Assembly: GCF_001187845.1 (NCBI RefSeq)
Contig: NZ_CP012160.1
Span: forward strand, 2,790,001-2,854,000
DNA from: Octadecabacter temperatus
Lineage (GTDB): Bacteria > Pseudomonadota > Alphaproteobacteria > Rhodobacterales > Rhodobacteraceae
Direction: 5' to 3'
Length of the DNA stretch: 64,000 nt
This document shows, piece by piece, positions 25,279 through 32,876 of the stretch (position 1 is its first letter; every line of letters begins with the position of its first letter). The position numbers and the translations under genes are program-made. The notes below the pieces were generated by a model, which saw only the letters and a program-made list of their open reading frames with translations, did not search any database and was not told the origin of the DNA.

Positions 25279-26280
25279 CTAAAGCGCTTTAAGCGCATCC
25301 ACCAGACGTCCTGCTCCGTGACGGAACGGGTCAACTGTCGGCAAGCCGATACGATCTTCGATTTCCGCGAGACATTCATTCGCCTCGGTCTCGGTCAGGT
25401 GCTGGGTGTTCACAGATACCCCGACAACTTGGCAGTCGGGGTTTACAACACGCGCCAGAAGCAACGCCGTGTCGCGCAGCGCCTCAAGCGACGGCAAGTT
25501 GTAATCCGGCAAGCCACGCATATGCGTGCGTGTTGGCTCATGCGCCAATACCAGAGCATCCGGCTGACCACCGTGCACCAACGCCATCGTCACACCTGAA
25601 TAAGACGCATGAAATAGGCTTCCTTGTCCCTCAATCTGGTCCCAGTGGTCGGCGTCATTGTCCGGTGTCAGGTATTCAACAGCACCCGCCATGAAATCCG
25701 CAACAACTGCATCCAACGGCACGCCGCCGCCGGTAATCAAAATCCCTGTCTGTCCCGTTGGGCGGAACGTGGATTTCATGCCGCGTTTACGCATTTCTGC
25801 ATCCATCGCGAGGCCAGTGTACATCTTGCCTACAGAGCAATCTGTCCCTACTGCCAAGCAGCGCTTACCGGTGCGCTTTCCACCGGAAGCAATCGGATAG
25901 GCCACCGACGGAATCCGCACATCATGAAGTGAACGACCAGCGGCATCCGCAGCAGCAACTAAGTCATCTTCGTCTTTCAAAAGATTGTGCAGGCCGGACG
26001 CCAAATCAAAGCCCATTTCCAGCGCTTCAATCAAAACATCTTTCCACGTCTGAGCAATCACACCGCCACGGTTCGCGACTCCAATAACCAATGTTCGCGC
26101 CCCGGCATCCCATGCTTCTTGCAACGTCAGATCATCGATCCCGACACTTGCCCCGCAGCCTGCAAGACGAAATTGGCCGACCGCATTTTCGGGACGCCAA
26201 TCTTGGATGCCTTGCGCGACTTTTGCAGCAAGTTGGTCCGGCGCATCGCCGAGGAACAATAGATATGGTGTGGGAATCAT
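25279..26280 (-). CDS. dgcN: D-glutamate N-acetyltransferase DgcN (DUF1611)
   Basis: The 333-residue protein is a DUF1611 member: N-terminal Rossmann-like part (LVIGVANRGGVI), a P-loop-like CLAVGTDCSVGKMYTGLAMD, the FRPTGQTGILITGGGVPLDAVVADF block and LVLAHEPTRTHMRGLPDY. DUF1611 was assigned as D-glutamate N-acetyltransferase DgcN, acting with DgcA. CAGGAGACTGCC precedes the ATG. It is the first gene of dgcN-dgcA-dat and is divergent from mcl1. I see no dgcR regulator gene adjacent; the control gene may be elsewhere. Confidence 0.88.
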   Translation of the reverse strand: MIPTPYLLFLGDAPDQLAAKVAQGIQDWRPENAVGQFRLAGCGASVGIDDLTLQEAWDAGARTLVIGVANRGGVIAQTWKDVLIEALEMGFDLASGLHNLLKDEDDLVAAADAAGRSLHDVRIPSVAYPIASGGKRTGKRCLAVGTDCSVGKMYTGLAMDAEMRKRGMKSTFRPTGQTGILITGGGVPLDAVVADFMAGAVEYLTPDNDADHWDQIEGQGSLFHASYSGVTMALVHGGQPDALVLAHEPTRTHMRGLPDYNLPSLEALRDTALLLARVVNPDCQVVGVSVNTQHLTETEANECLAEIEDRIGLPTVDPFRHGAGRLVDALKAL

Positions 26281-26360
26281 GGCAGTCTCCTGGAATTTTG
26301 CACAATGTGGGGCAGGTTTGGCGGGAAGTCGTTCTCAATCAACAGCATTTTGTGGAAAAT

Positions 26361-26381
26361 TAGGTTAATTATTGCAACCTA
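26361..26381. promoter_or_regulatory. Candidate operator between dgcN and mcl1
   Basis: TAGGTT and AACCTA are perfect arms separated by nine AT-rich bases. The element is centred about 90 bases upstream of dgcN and 140 upstream of mcl1. Its length suits a LysR-type or similar dimeric regulator. No binding consensus is known to me for this locus. Confidence 0.35.
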
Positions 26382-26388
26382 GGGTCAA

Positions 26389-26398
26389 TTTGCGCAAA
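26389..26398. promoter_or_regulatory. TTTGCGCAAA palindrome upstream of mcl1
   Basis: A perfect ten-base palindrome, followed 30 bases later by GCGCAAATTCGC. TTTGCAAA-like sites are bound by RamB/PccR-type regulators of acyl-CoA pathways in Rhodobacteria, so a link to mcl1 control is possible but unproven. Confidence 0.3.
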
Positions 26399-26511
26399 AA
26401 TCTCCCACTTCACCGCTTTCTGCAGGCGCAAATTCGCACTTGCAGCATCCCGCGCAATAATCTACCTCTCAGGCCAACGAATACGTAATTTCATTACTTC
26501 AAGGATTGCCC

Positions 26512-27468
26512 ATGTCTTTTCGCCTGCAGCCCACACCCGTCGCCCGCCCGAACCGTTGTCAGTTGTTTGGACCAGGCTCGAACACCAAACTGCATCCAAA
26601 AATGGCGGCAAGCGCGGCTGACGTTATCAACCTCGACCTTGAGGATTCAGTTAGCCCATCCGACAAAGACACAGCGCGCGCGAATGTGATTGAGGCCATC
26701 AACACAATCGATTGGGGCAACAAAACACTGTCCGTGCGCATCAACGGGTTGGACACGCCCTATTGGTATCGCGATGTCGTTGATGTTCTGGAACAAGCAG
26801 GCGACCGTCTGGACATCATCATGATCCCAAAGGTTGGCTGCGCGGCTGACATTTATGCCGTGGACGCACTGGTCACTGCGATTGAAACCGCCAAGGGTCG
26901 TACTAAACCTATTGGTTTTGAGGTTATCATCGAATCCGCTGCGGGCATCGCCCATGTCGAAGAGATCGCCGCCGCGTCCCCACGGATGCAAGCGATGAGC
27001 CTTGGTGCCGCGGATTTCGCGGCCTCAATGGGTATGCAAACGACGGGTATCGGTGGCACGCAGGAAAACTATTACATGCTGCACGGCGAGAACCGTCACT
27101 ATTCGGACCCATGGCACTGGGCGCAAACCGCGATTGTTGCCGCCTGCCGTACGCACGGTGTTTTGCCAGTCGACGGACCGTTCGGGGACTTCTCGGACGA
27201 CGAAGGTTACCGCGCACAGGCACGGCGCAGCGCGACGCTAGGCATGGTTGGTAAATGGGCGATCCACCCGAAACAAATCGCATTGGCCAACGAAGTATTC
27301 ACACCATCTGAAGAAGCCGTGGCAGAAGCCCGCGAAATCCTCGCGGCGATGGCAGAGGCCACTGCCCGCGGCGAAGGTGCCACTGTTTACAAGGGGCGCT
27401 TAGTGGACATTGCGAGCATCAAACAGGCTGAAGTCATTGTAAAACAATCTGAAATGATTGCAGGTTAA
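26512..27468 (+). CDS. mcl1: L-malyl-CoA / beta-methylmalyl-CoA lyase
   Basis: Mcl1 cleaves beta-methylmalyl-CoA to glyoxylate and propionyl-CoA and makes or cleaves L-malyl-CoA, in the ethylmalonyl-CoA pathway for acetate assimilation. The 318-residue TIM-barrel protein has CitE-family blocks NLDLEDSVSPSDKDTAR, IMIPKVG, EVIIESAAGIAHVEEI (catalytic-type Glu) and LGAADFAASMGMQT (metal Asp), then WAIHPKQI. AAGGATTGCCC precedes the ATG. The length equals Rhodobacter Mcl1. No other pathway gene is in the window. Confidence 0.95.
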   Translation: MSFRLQPTPVARPNRCQLFGPGSNTKLHPKMAASAADVINLDLEDSVSPSDKDTARANVIEAINTIDWGNKTLSVRINGLDTPYWYRDVVDVLEQAGDRLDIIMIPKVGCAADIYAVDALVTAIETAKGRTKPIGFEVIIESAAGIAHVEEIAAASPRMQAMSLGAADFAASMGMQTTGIGGTQENYYMLHGENRHYSDPWHWAQTAIVAACRTHGVLPVDGPFGDFSDDEGYRAQARRSATLGMVGKWAIHPKQIALANEVFTPSEEAVAEAREILAAMAEATARGEGATVYKGRLVDIASIKQAEVIVKQSEMIAG

Positions 27469-27525
27469 CGCCACCTCCACCTGATCTTAACATTTGCAAG
27501 ATTTTCCCGTCAGGCCTGCGTACAG

Positions 27526-27558
27526 ATTCCGTATATATTCCGTATAGAACCTGTATAG
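27526..27558. repeat. Three tandem 11-bp imperfect repeats
   Basis: ATTCCGTATAT, ATTCCGTATAG and AACCTGTATAG follow head to tail, with the core one helical turn apart. They lie in the 210-bp region between the convergent mcl1 and DUF2177 genes, where no gene promoter is needed. The purpose is unknown. Confidence 0.6.
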
Positions 27559-27655
27559 CTCTGAACGCATACGTTCGGCGTTAACCTTTTGCAGATACGT
27601 CAATATCTGCGGATTAGACGTTGGTGTCTGAGATCAGACCTGAGCAAGGGCAGCT

Positions 27656-27679
27656 ATGCTGGGTGACATCGCCCAGCAT
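27656..27679 (-). terminator. Hairpin after the sigma-E operon
   Basis: ATGCTGGG and CCCAGCAT form a perfect eight-base stem with an eight-base loop, overlapping the stop of the last operon gene. There is no T-tract on the minus strand, so intrinsic termination is uncertain; it could instead protect the 3' end. Confidence 0.45.
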
Positions 27680-28077
27680 TACCCTATCGAGCGCGTAATC
27701 ATCACACCTGCCCAAGCGGCAAACCCAGTCAATAATCCGCCCCAGATCGTGTCGATAGCAACCTGCTGGAGCGACCAATCACGAAGTGTCGCGTAGTTTG
27801 TGAATTCATAGGTTCCATAGGCCAGAAGCCCCAATGCAATGCCGCCGAAGAAGGCTGCCGTTGGATCATTGTCTTTGAGGGCAGGCGCCGAAACGAACCA
27901 AAGCACCCCAGCGATATAACCAAGATAAAACACGGCAGCGGGTCCTACGCGAAACGGATCAGCGAAAAGATGCGCGACATGGCGGTCAAACACCGGTTTT
28001 ATGAGCAGACGCAGGCCGACAGCGTCGGCGACGAAAAAGATCACGGCAGTTGAGAGATAGAGTACCAGAATGTTCAT
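27679..28077 (-). CDS. DUF2177 family membrane protein
   Basis: The 132-residue protein has four hydrophobic segments. The first is MNILVLYLSTAVIFFVADAVGLRLL; the others lie at about 45-65, 77-92 and 110-128. The family features FFVADAVGL, FFGGIALGLLAYGTYEFTNYATL and a C-terminal TIWGGLL are present. Function is unknown. Its start overlaps the preceding stop (ATGA), and a longer open frame upstream in the same phase is only a shadow of the neighbour. As the last gene of the sigma-E-type operon it is expected to respond to singlet oxygen. Confidence 0.85.
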   Translation of the reverse strand: MNILVLYLSTAVIFFVADAVGLRLLIKPVFDRHVAHLFADPFRVGPAAVFYLGYIAGVLWFVSAPALKDNDPTAAFFGGIALGLLAYGTYEFTNYATLRDWSLQQVAIDTIWGGLLTGFAAWAGVMITRSIG

Positions 28078-28790
28078 GAGCTTGGACCTTTCATGAATGA
28101 GAAGAAGGCGCGAAACGTTAACGCGGCAATGCCAATGGCCGCCAATGCAATCGCCGACCAGTTCGCGCTGGACGCGTTTTGGACAATCACGCCAATTAGC
28201 GCCCAAATGACGGCAACGGGGTAGCCCCATTCTCGGGGTCTTACTGATTGCACGATTAGGGCGACGACCAAAACGCCTGACAGACAAATGATCGCCGCGG
28301 CTTGGGCCGACACTATTGCGTAGCCCCCGAGGAGGACGCCAATGCCCACACCACTGGCTGCAGTTAACCAACCGGCATAAAGCGCGACAGGGCGGGCTTG
28401 TAGCCAAGGCTGTTCATGTCCAGCACGAAACAGGGCGAGTATTGCCGAAGCTGCCATTGCAACGATCATGACCGTGGCCAAAATTGGCGCGGCGTTCGCT
28501 GCTGCGATCCAGAACGTTCCGATGATCAAGCTAATCGCGAGCGGCAAGCGCATGGCCTGCCAGTCGGGATCATCTGCTTTACGCCAGAGGCCATATGCCG
28601 CCCCGATAAGCAGCCAAAGGTAAATGACGCCCCAAATCGAGAACGCGTAGCCTGCGGGCTGTACTGGTGGGTTAACTTGGACGACAGGAAACTGATCGGG
28701 CGTGAAGCCATTGAACCCAGTGGATGCCAGCGGTGATAAAACGAATGTTATCGTTGCAATCAGAACAACGTGGGGGAGGTATCTCATCAT
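28074..28790 (-). CDS. Multi-pass membrane protein, TspO/tryptophan-rich sensory protein-like
   Basis: The 238-residue protein has about seven hydrophobic segments and the N-terminal block PPVQPAGYAFSIWGVIYLWLLIGAAYG, which resembles the aromatic core (PAGYAFSIWGxIY) of TspO/MBR-related proteins. Length exceeds that of classical TspO (about 160), so it is a related but distinct group. ATGA overlaps join it to the dehydrogenase upstream and DUF2177 downstream, and AAGAGGTTAACACA precedes the ATG. A role in tetrapyrrole or lipid handling during light stress is speculative. Confidence 0.75.
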   Translation of the reverse strand: MMRYLPHVVLIATITFVLSPLASTGFNGFTPDQFPVVQVNPPVQPAGYAFSIWGVIYLWLLIGAAYGLWRKADDPDWQAMRLPLAISLIIGTFWIAAANAAPILATVMIVAMAASAILALFRAGHEQPWLQARPVALYAGWLTAASGVGIGVLLGGYAIVSAQAAAIICLSGVLVVALIVQSVRPREWGYPVAVIWALIGVIVQNASSANWSAIALAAIGIAALTFRAFFSFMKGPSS

Positions 28791-29524
28791 TGTGTTAACC
28801 TCTTGGTTAGGGGCATCGCCGCCCAGTAAGGAAGCGCGCTTAGCACCTTCAGGCCCCAAGTCAGGCGACGTGGGAAATGCACCTCAAAACGTCTTGAGGT
28901 GAGACCCGTTATGATCGCAGCGGCCGCACGTTGGGGTGTCACCATAGCAGGCATACGGAAGTCGTTGCGCTGTGTTAGGCGTGTGTCGACAAAACCAGGG
29001 TTGATCAGGCGGACGTCGATGCGCCCTGCAAGTTCTGCTCGCAGGGATTCTGCTAGATTGATCACACCAGCTTTGGTTGCCGAATAGATTTGGCCTTGAG
29101 GCAAGCCAATATAACCTGCCACCGATCCGCACAGCGCGAGCTGGCCGCCGTCCTTCAGCAGTGTTGGGCCGACTTGCGCAATGTGAAAGCTACCGGTCAG
29201 ATTGGTTGAGACGATTTTCGCAGCCTTATCGGGGTCAAGATCGGCGATCTTGCCCGGGTCATAGATCGCGGCCAGATGCACAATGCGATCCAGCGCGCCG
29301 ATCTTAGAAATCTCGGCGGCGGCTTTATCGATGCTGTTCCGGTCTGAGACATCCAGAGCAAGCGGTATGTGCCCTGCCCCGAGCTCTGCGGCCAAAACGT
29401 CCAGCCGATCTTGTGAACGTGCAGATATGATCACGCGCGCACCTCGTTGTGCCCATTCGCGCGCCAAGGCGGCACCGATGCCTTCGCTGGCGCCGATAAT
29501 CCAGATTGTTTCGGACTTAGGCAT
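28787..29524 (-). CDS. Short-chain dehydrogenase/reductase
   Basis: A classical SDR of 245 residues: nucleotide loop IIGASEGIGAALAREWA near 9-25, NAG-equivalent region VHLAAIYDP, catalytic Ser in LCGSVAGYIGLPQG and the YSATKAG Tyr-Lys pair. The PGFVDTRLT segment follows. The ATG at 29524 overlaps the end of the methyltransferase gene by eight bases. Within the sigma-E operon it could act on an oxidised fatty-acid or lipid intermediate; the substrate is not shown by sequence. Confidence 0.92.
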   Translation of the reverse strand: MPKSETIWIIGASEGIGAALAREWAQRGARVIISARSQDRLDVLAAELGAGHIPLALDVSDRNSIDKAAAEISKIGALDRIVHLAAIYDPGKIADLDPDKAAKIVSTNLTGSFHIAQVGPTLLKDGGQLALCGSVAGYIGLPQGQIYSATKAGVINLAESLRAELAGRIDVRLINPGFVDTRLTQRNDFRMPAMVTPQRAAAAIITGLTSRRFEVHFPRRLTWGLKVLSALPYWAAMPLTKRLTQ

Positions 29525-30674
29525 GGGCCAACTCCACTTGAACAACGTCGGTCTGTCCGACAGCGAAAGATCCCGCACAAATCCCGAGGTAAAATTGCCA
29601 ATTGCGCAGGAATTCGGCGCCATACCCTAACTTGTTCACCTTGGCCGACTGCTGAGTTAATCGATCACTCCAATGAGAGCAGGTGCGCGCGTAATCTTGG
29701 CCGAATGCATGATTTCCCTGAACCACAAGACCTGCACGTTTCGCGTGATCACCGATCACGGCGTCGGACAGTAACATGCCGCCGGGGAAGGTATATTGCC
29801 GGATGTAGTCGGCACTGCGCCTGTACGTTTCGAAATAGTCGTCGGGGACAGTGATCGCTTGGATAACGGCCCGCCCGCCTTCCGAAAGTCGGGCCTTAAG
29901 GGTGGCGAAATAGGTCGGCCAATACGTCTGCCCGACCGCTTCGATCATTTCGATGGAGACAATGCTGTCATACTGGCCCGTGCATTGGCGATAGTCCTGC
30001 AGACGGATTTCAGCGCGCCCGTCTAACCGTGCGTCGGCATATCCCTTTTGGCTGGGGGAAATTGTCAGGCCGGTAACCTGACGCCCATTGTCCGCCGCAC
30101 GTTCAGCAAATCCCCCCCAACCGCAACCGATCTCGAGGACGCGTTCTGCGGACCCGATTTGGTTCAGAACACGGTCATATTTGCGGTTTTGCGCGCGTTC
30201 GAGGTCATCGTCCCCCGCCGCAAACATAGCAGACGAGTAGGTCATGCTTTCATCCAGCCAGAGCTGGTAGAATTCGTTGCCAACGTCATAATGCGCCCTG
30301 ATGTTGCGCGCGGCCCCTTTTAAGGAATTGGCGCGCATCAGTCGGTTCACGACGCGAAACTTCAGGCTGCTCCAGAACCCTGCATAGGCATAGCCCCGAA
30401 ACTGCTCGAGGTTTTTCAAAGCAACGGCTGTCAGGTCTTCGATTGAGGATGTGTCCCACAAGCCAGCGACATATGCTTCCCCCAGTCCGATGTCGCCGCG
30501 TGAAGCGATCGCGGTTACCACGGACCAGTCGTGAATCTGCATTTCGACAATTGGGCTGCCTTGACCAAAGTTGAACACTTCGCCTTCTGGCGTTCTGAGT
30601 TGCAGGCTTCCGGAATGAATTTGCGCGCAGGTTTCCAAAAAGTCGTGTTTTACGCGTTTTGTTAGGAAGAGCAT
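29517..30674 (-). CDS. Cyclopropane-fatty-acid-synthase-type SAM methyltransferase (UfaM-like)
   Basis: The 385-residue enzyme belongs to the CFA synthase family, which methylates double bonds of phospholipid acyl chains. It shows AHYDVGNEFYQLWLDESMTYSSAMF, the SAM loop VLEIGCGWGGFAERAA, MIEAVGQTYWPTYF and a C-terminal YGAEFLRNWQFYLGICAGSF. In Rhodobacter sphaeroides a sigma-E-controlled relative makes methylated and furan fatty acids (UfaM); the same context here suggests the same role. It overlaps the DUF1365 stop by one base (TAATG). Confidence 0.9.
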   Translation of the reverse strand: MLFLTKRVKHDFLETCAQIHSGSLQLRTPEGEVFNFGQGSPIVEMQIHDWSVVTAIASRGDIGLGEAYVAGLWDTSSIEDLTAVALKNLEQFRGYAYAGFWSSLKFRVVNRLMRANSLKGAARNIRAHYDVGNEFYQLWLDESMTYSSAMFAAGDDDLERAQNRKYDRVLNQIGSAERVLEIGCGWGGFAERAADNGRQVTGLTISPSQKGYADARLDGRAEIRLQDYRQCTGQYDSIVSIEMIEAVGQTYWPTYFATLKARLSEGGRAVIQAITVPDDYFETYRRSADYIRQYTFPGGMLLSDAVIGDHAKRAGLVVQGNHAFGQDYARTCSHWSDRLTQQSAKVNKLGYGAEFLRNWQFYLGICAGSFAVGQTDVVQVELAHA

Positions 30675-31429
30675 TATGTGACCTCGGTCTTGGGGGGTGT
30701 CGGGCGAGTGCGGTATCGGGCACCCTTCAATTTCAATCGAACGGCCTGCCAGTGGATCAGCGCGATTGTTCGAAATGCACCAAATGGACGGCGCAGAACG
30801 GCTTTGACCAAATTCGCATTTGTCAGGGGCGCACGGGCCCCCGCGAGAGTGGCAACCACGCCTTCATCGCCGTGGCGGTAAAAGATGCGGATGGCGATGC
30901 GATCGGGCTGAATGTCAAAGCTGAATTCATAATTACCCTTCACCTCTTGGAACGGTGACACATGCAACGATTTTGGCGTGGTGATGCGACTGTCAGACGT
31001 GATGGGGGCAAAATTTGGCAAGTGGCACAGATACGAGTGACGGTCGCCAAACGGCGTTGAAACCTCGGCGATGACCGCAACCAGATCTTCGCCGCGTTTT
31101 GCCAACCAGAAGCTGACTGGATTAAAGCAATTTCCGAACAGGCGCGGCTGAGTGAGCAATTGTAGCTGATGGTCCGCCGCGGTGAGTCCGTTTGCCGTCA
31201 ACACGTCACGGGCCCATTTGGCGCCTCGTCCGTTCTTAAGTGGCCCGCCGTGATCGCGATCATGGACCGCGGCGAGATTGAAACGATTGCGCGAAAACAA
31301 GCGTGGACCACTGGCATCTGTTTCTGGGTCTATCAGAACAAAGTCGACACCATAGCGAAAGCCATGCTTGATCGCCCCACGGCGCGCATGGGTCGTCACA
31401 CCAACGACAAGTTCTGGCTGATGCGTCAT
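30674..31429 (-). CDS. DUF1365 family protein
   Basis: The 251-residue protein has the DUF1365 blocks HGFRYGVDFVLID, LLTQPRLFGNCFNPVSFWL, VAEVSTPFGDRHSYL and KSLHVSPFQEVKGNYEFSF. The family regularly sits between a FAD oxidoreductase and a CFA-type methyltransferase, as here, and is thought to act in the same lipid modification; its chemistry is not known to me. An ATGA overlap with the upstream oxidoreductase and TAATG with the downstream gene show tight coupling. Confidence 0.92.
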   Translation of the reverse strand: MTHQPELVVGVTTHARRGAIKHGFRYGVDFVLIDPETDASGPRLFSRNRFNLAAVHDRDHGGPLKNGRGAKWARDVLTANGLTAADHQLQLLTQPRLFGNCFNPVSFWLAKRGEDLVAVIAEVSTPFGDRHSYLCHLPNFAPITSDSRITTPKSLHVSPFQEVKGNYEFSFDIQPDRIAIRIFYRHGDEGVVATLAGARAPLTNANLVKAVLRRPFGAFRTIALIHWQAVRLKLKGARYRTRPTPPKTEVT

Positions 31430-32706
31430 GCGAGCTGCCGATCCATCATTCGAGCGATGCGGGCCGCGCTTGCAAACCCGTCTTCATGAAATCCGTGCCG
31501 TGTGTAGGCACCAGCATACCATGTGTTGTTATGGCCTTGCATTTCGGTCAGCTGCCGCTGAGCAATCAACGCCGGTGCGTCAAACACCGGATGTCGAAAG
31601 GTCTTTTGATCGTAGATCAATTCATCGGGGACGGGTTCGGATGGGTTCAAAGATACAAACAGCGGGTCATCTGACGGGATGTTCTGAAGGCGGTTCATCC
31701 AATACGTCACCCCTATGGCGGGTTCCGGTTGGGTTGTATCCGCCTTGTAAACCCAGCTTGACCACACGGAACGGCGCTTGGGCATCTGATTTTCGTCTCT
31801 GTGCAGGATCATCTGATTGTCCTGAAACCGGATCGCGGACAAGGCAGCACGTTCCTGTGGAGTCGGCTGCTCCAATAGGCGCAAAGCCTGATCCGAATGG
31901 CAGGCGAAGATCACTTGGTCGAACGGTTCAAGCGGGCCCGCGCTGCTGTTTACGGTGCTTTTTTGACCGTCACGACTGACGCTTTGCACGGCGGTTGCGG
32001 TTCGGATCGCAGCGCCACGCCCGCGCAGGCTATGTTCCAACCGACGCACGTATTCGATGCTACCACCGTCCACGGTCCACCACTGATGCTGGCCCGATGA
32101 GCTTAACAATGCGTGGTTACGGAAAAATTGTATCAGAGCGCGAGCAGGAAAGCCGCGAATTTCATCCGGTGGCGTCGACCAGATCGCGCCACAAAGTGGC
32201 ATCAAATAGTAACGTTGGAACCAGTCCCCTAGTTGCAGATCATTCATCAGGTCGCCGATCGTCGCGGTATCGTCCGTCGCGAGCGCTTCGGCTTTGTCAT
32301 TAAATCGCAGGATATCTCGGACCATGCGGACAAATCCGGGTCGCAGCAGATTGCGTTTTTGAGCCGTAAGCGCGCCGAAGTCGCGTAAACCATATTCGAT
32401 TTCACCGCCGTTGATCGTGGCACCGAAGCTCATGTCGCTTTTGACAACGGGCACGTCTAGCTCTTGAAACATCCGTGTCAGGTGCGGGTAGTTCGCGTAA
32501 TTGAAGACAATGAAACCCGTATCTACTGGCTGATCGCCGTTGAGGCCCGCGATAACGGTACGCGCGTGCCCGCCCAGCCTTGGTGCGGCCTCAAACAAGG
32601 TCACCGCGTGGTGGGGGGACAGAAGATGGGCGGCTGAAAGGCCCGATATACCGCCGCCGATAATCGCTATCCGCTGCGGGCGGATCGGAACTGCATCTAA
32701 AGACAT
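31426..32706 (-). CDS. FAD-dependent amine-oxidase-like oxidoreductase (UfaD-like)
   Basis: The 426-residue flavoprotein opens with the dinucleotide fold IAIIGGGISGLSAAHLLS and the GG doublet region PRLGGHARTV. It contains DTGFIVFNYANYPHLTRMF and ends YAGAYTRHGFHEDGFASAARIA, typical of NAD(P)-binding amine-oxidase/desaturase-like proteins. First gene of the sigma-E operon, with the promoter 26-55 bases upstream of its ATG. In furan fatty acid synthesis a desaturase of this general type (UfaD) follows methylation; that assignment is inference. Confidence 0.88.
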   Translation of the reverse strand: MSLDAVPIRPQRIAIIGGGISGLSAAHLLSPHHAVTLFEAAPRLGGHARTVIAGLNGDQPVDTGFIVFNYANYPHLTRMFQELDVPVVKSDMSFGATINGGEIEYGLRDFGALTAQKRNLLRPGFVRMVRDILRFNDKAEALATDDTATIGDLMNDLQLGDWFQRYYLMPLCGAIWSTPPDEIRGFPARALIQFFRNHALLSSSGQHQWWTVDGGSIEYVRRLEHSLRGRGAAIRTATAVQSVSRDGQKSTVNSSAGPLEPFDQVIFACHSDQALRLLEQPTPQERAALSAIRFQDNQMILHRDENQMPKRRSVWSSWVYKADTTQPEPAIGVTYWMNRLQNIPSDDPLFVSLNPSEPVPDELIYDQKTFRHPVFDAPALIAQRQLTEMQGHNNTWYAGAYTRHGFHEDGFASAARIARMMDRQLA

Positions 32707-32731
32707 TGAAACTCCGGTTGGTTGTTTGATT

Positions 32732-32761
32732 AGTTTACGCGCGTTCAAGCATTTCGGATCA
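32732..32761 (-). promoter_or_regulatory. Sigma-E (RpoE/ECF11) promoter of the lipid-modification operon
   Basis: Read on the minus strand, TGATCC is followed after exactly 18 bases by TAAACT, matching the Rhodobacter RpoE pattern (TGATCC -35 and TAa-type -10). It lies 26 bases before the ATG of the FAD oxidoreductase. Expected to be silent until ChrR releases RpoE. Confidence 0.85.
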
Positions 32762-32767
32762 AAAAAA

Positions 32768-32797
32768 TGATCCAAAAACTGATCCCTTCCGTAATTG
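32768..32797 (+). promoter_or_regulatory. Sigma-E autoregulatory promoter of rpoE-chrR
   Basis: TGATCC, 18 bases, then TAATTG on the plus strand. A second TGATCC sits at 32780-32785 in the same orientation. Rhodobacter rpoE is autoregulated, so a promoter here is expected. The transcript would start near 32804 and give a leader of about 70 bases before the GTG start. Confidence 0.75.
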
Positions 32798-32876
32798 GGC
32801 TATGTTGACAGAATGCATAGATATCGAACAAGCTGAGCGGCGCCCTTTGGTGGCAGCGCGAAAGGACCGATCTTTA

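Noticed and set aside
25270..25292. Frames on the plus strand across the dgc cluster (several of 80-160 codons)
   Set aside because: All are antisense to dgcN, dgcA or dat, which have clear motifs and ribosome sites.
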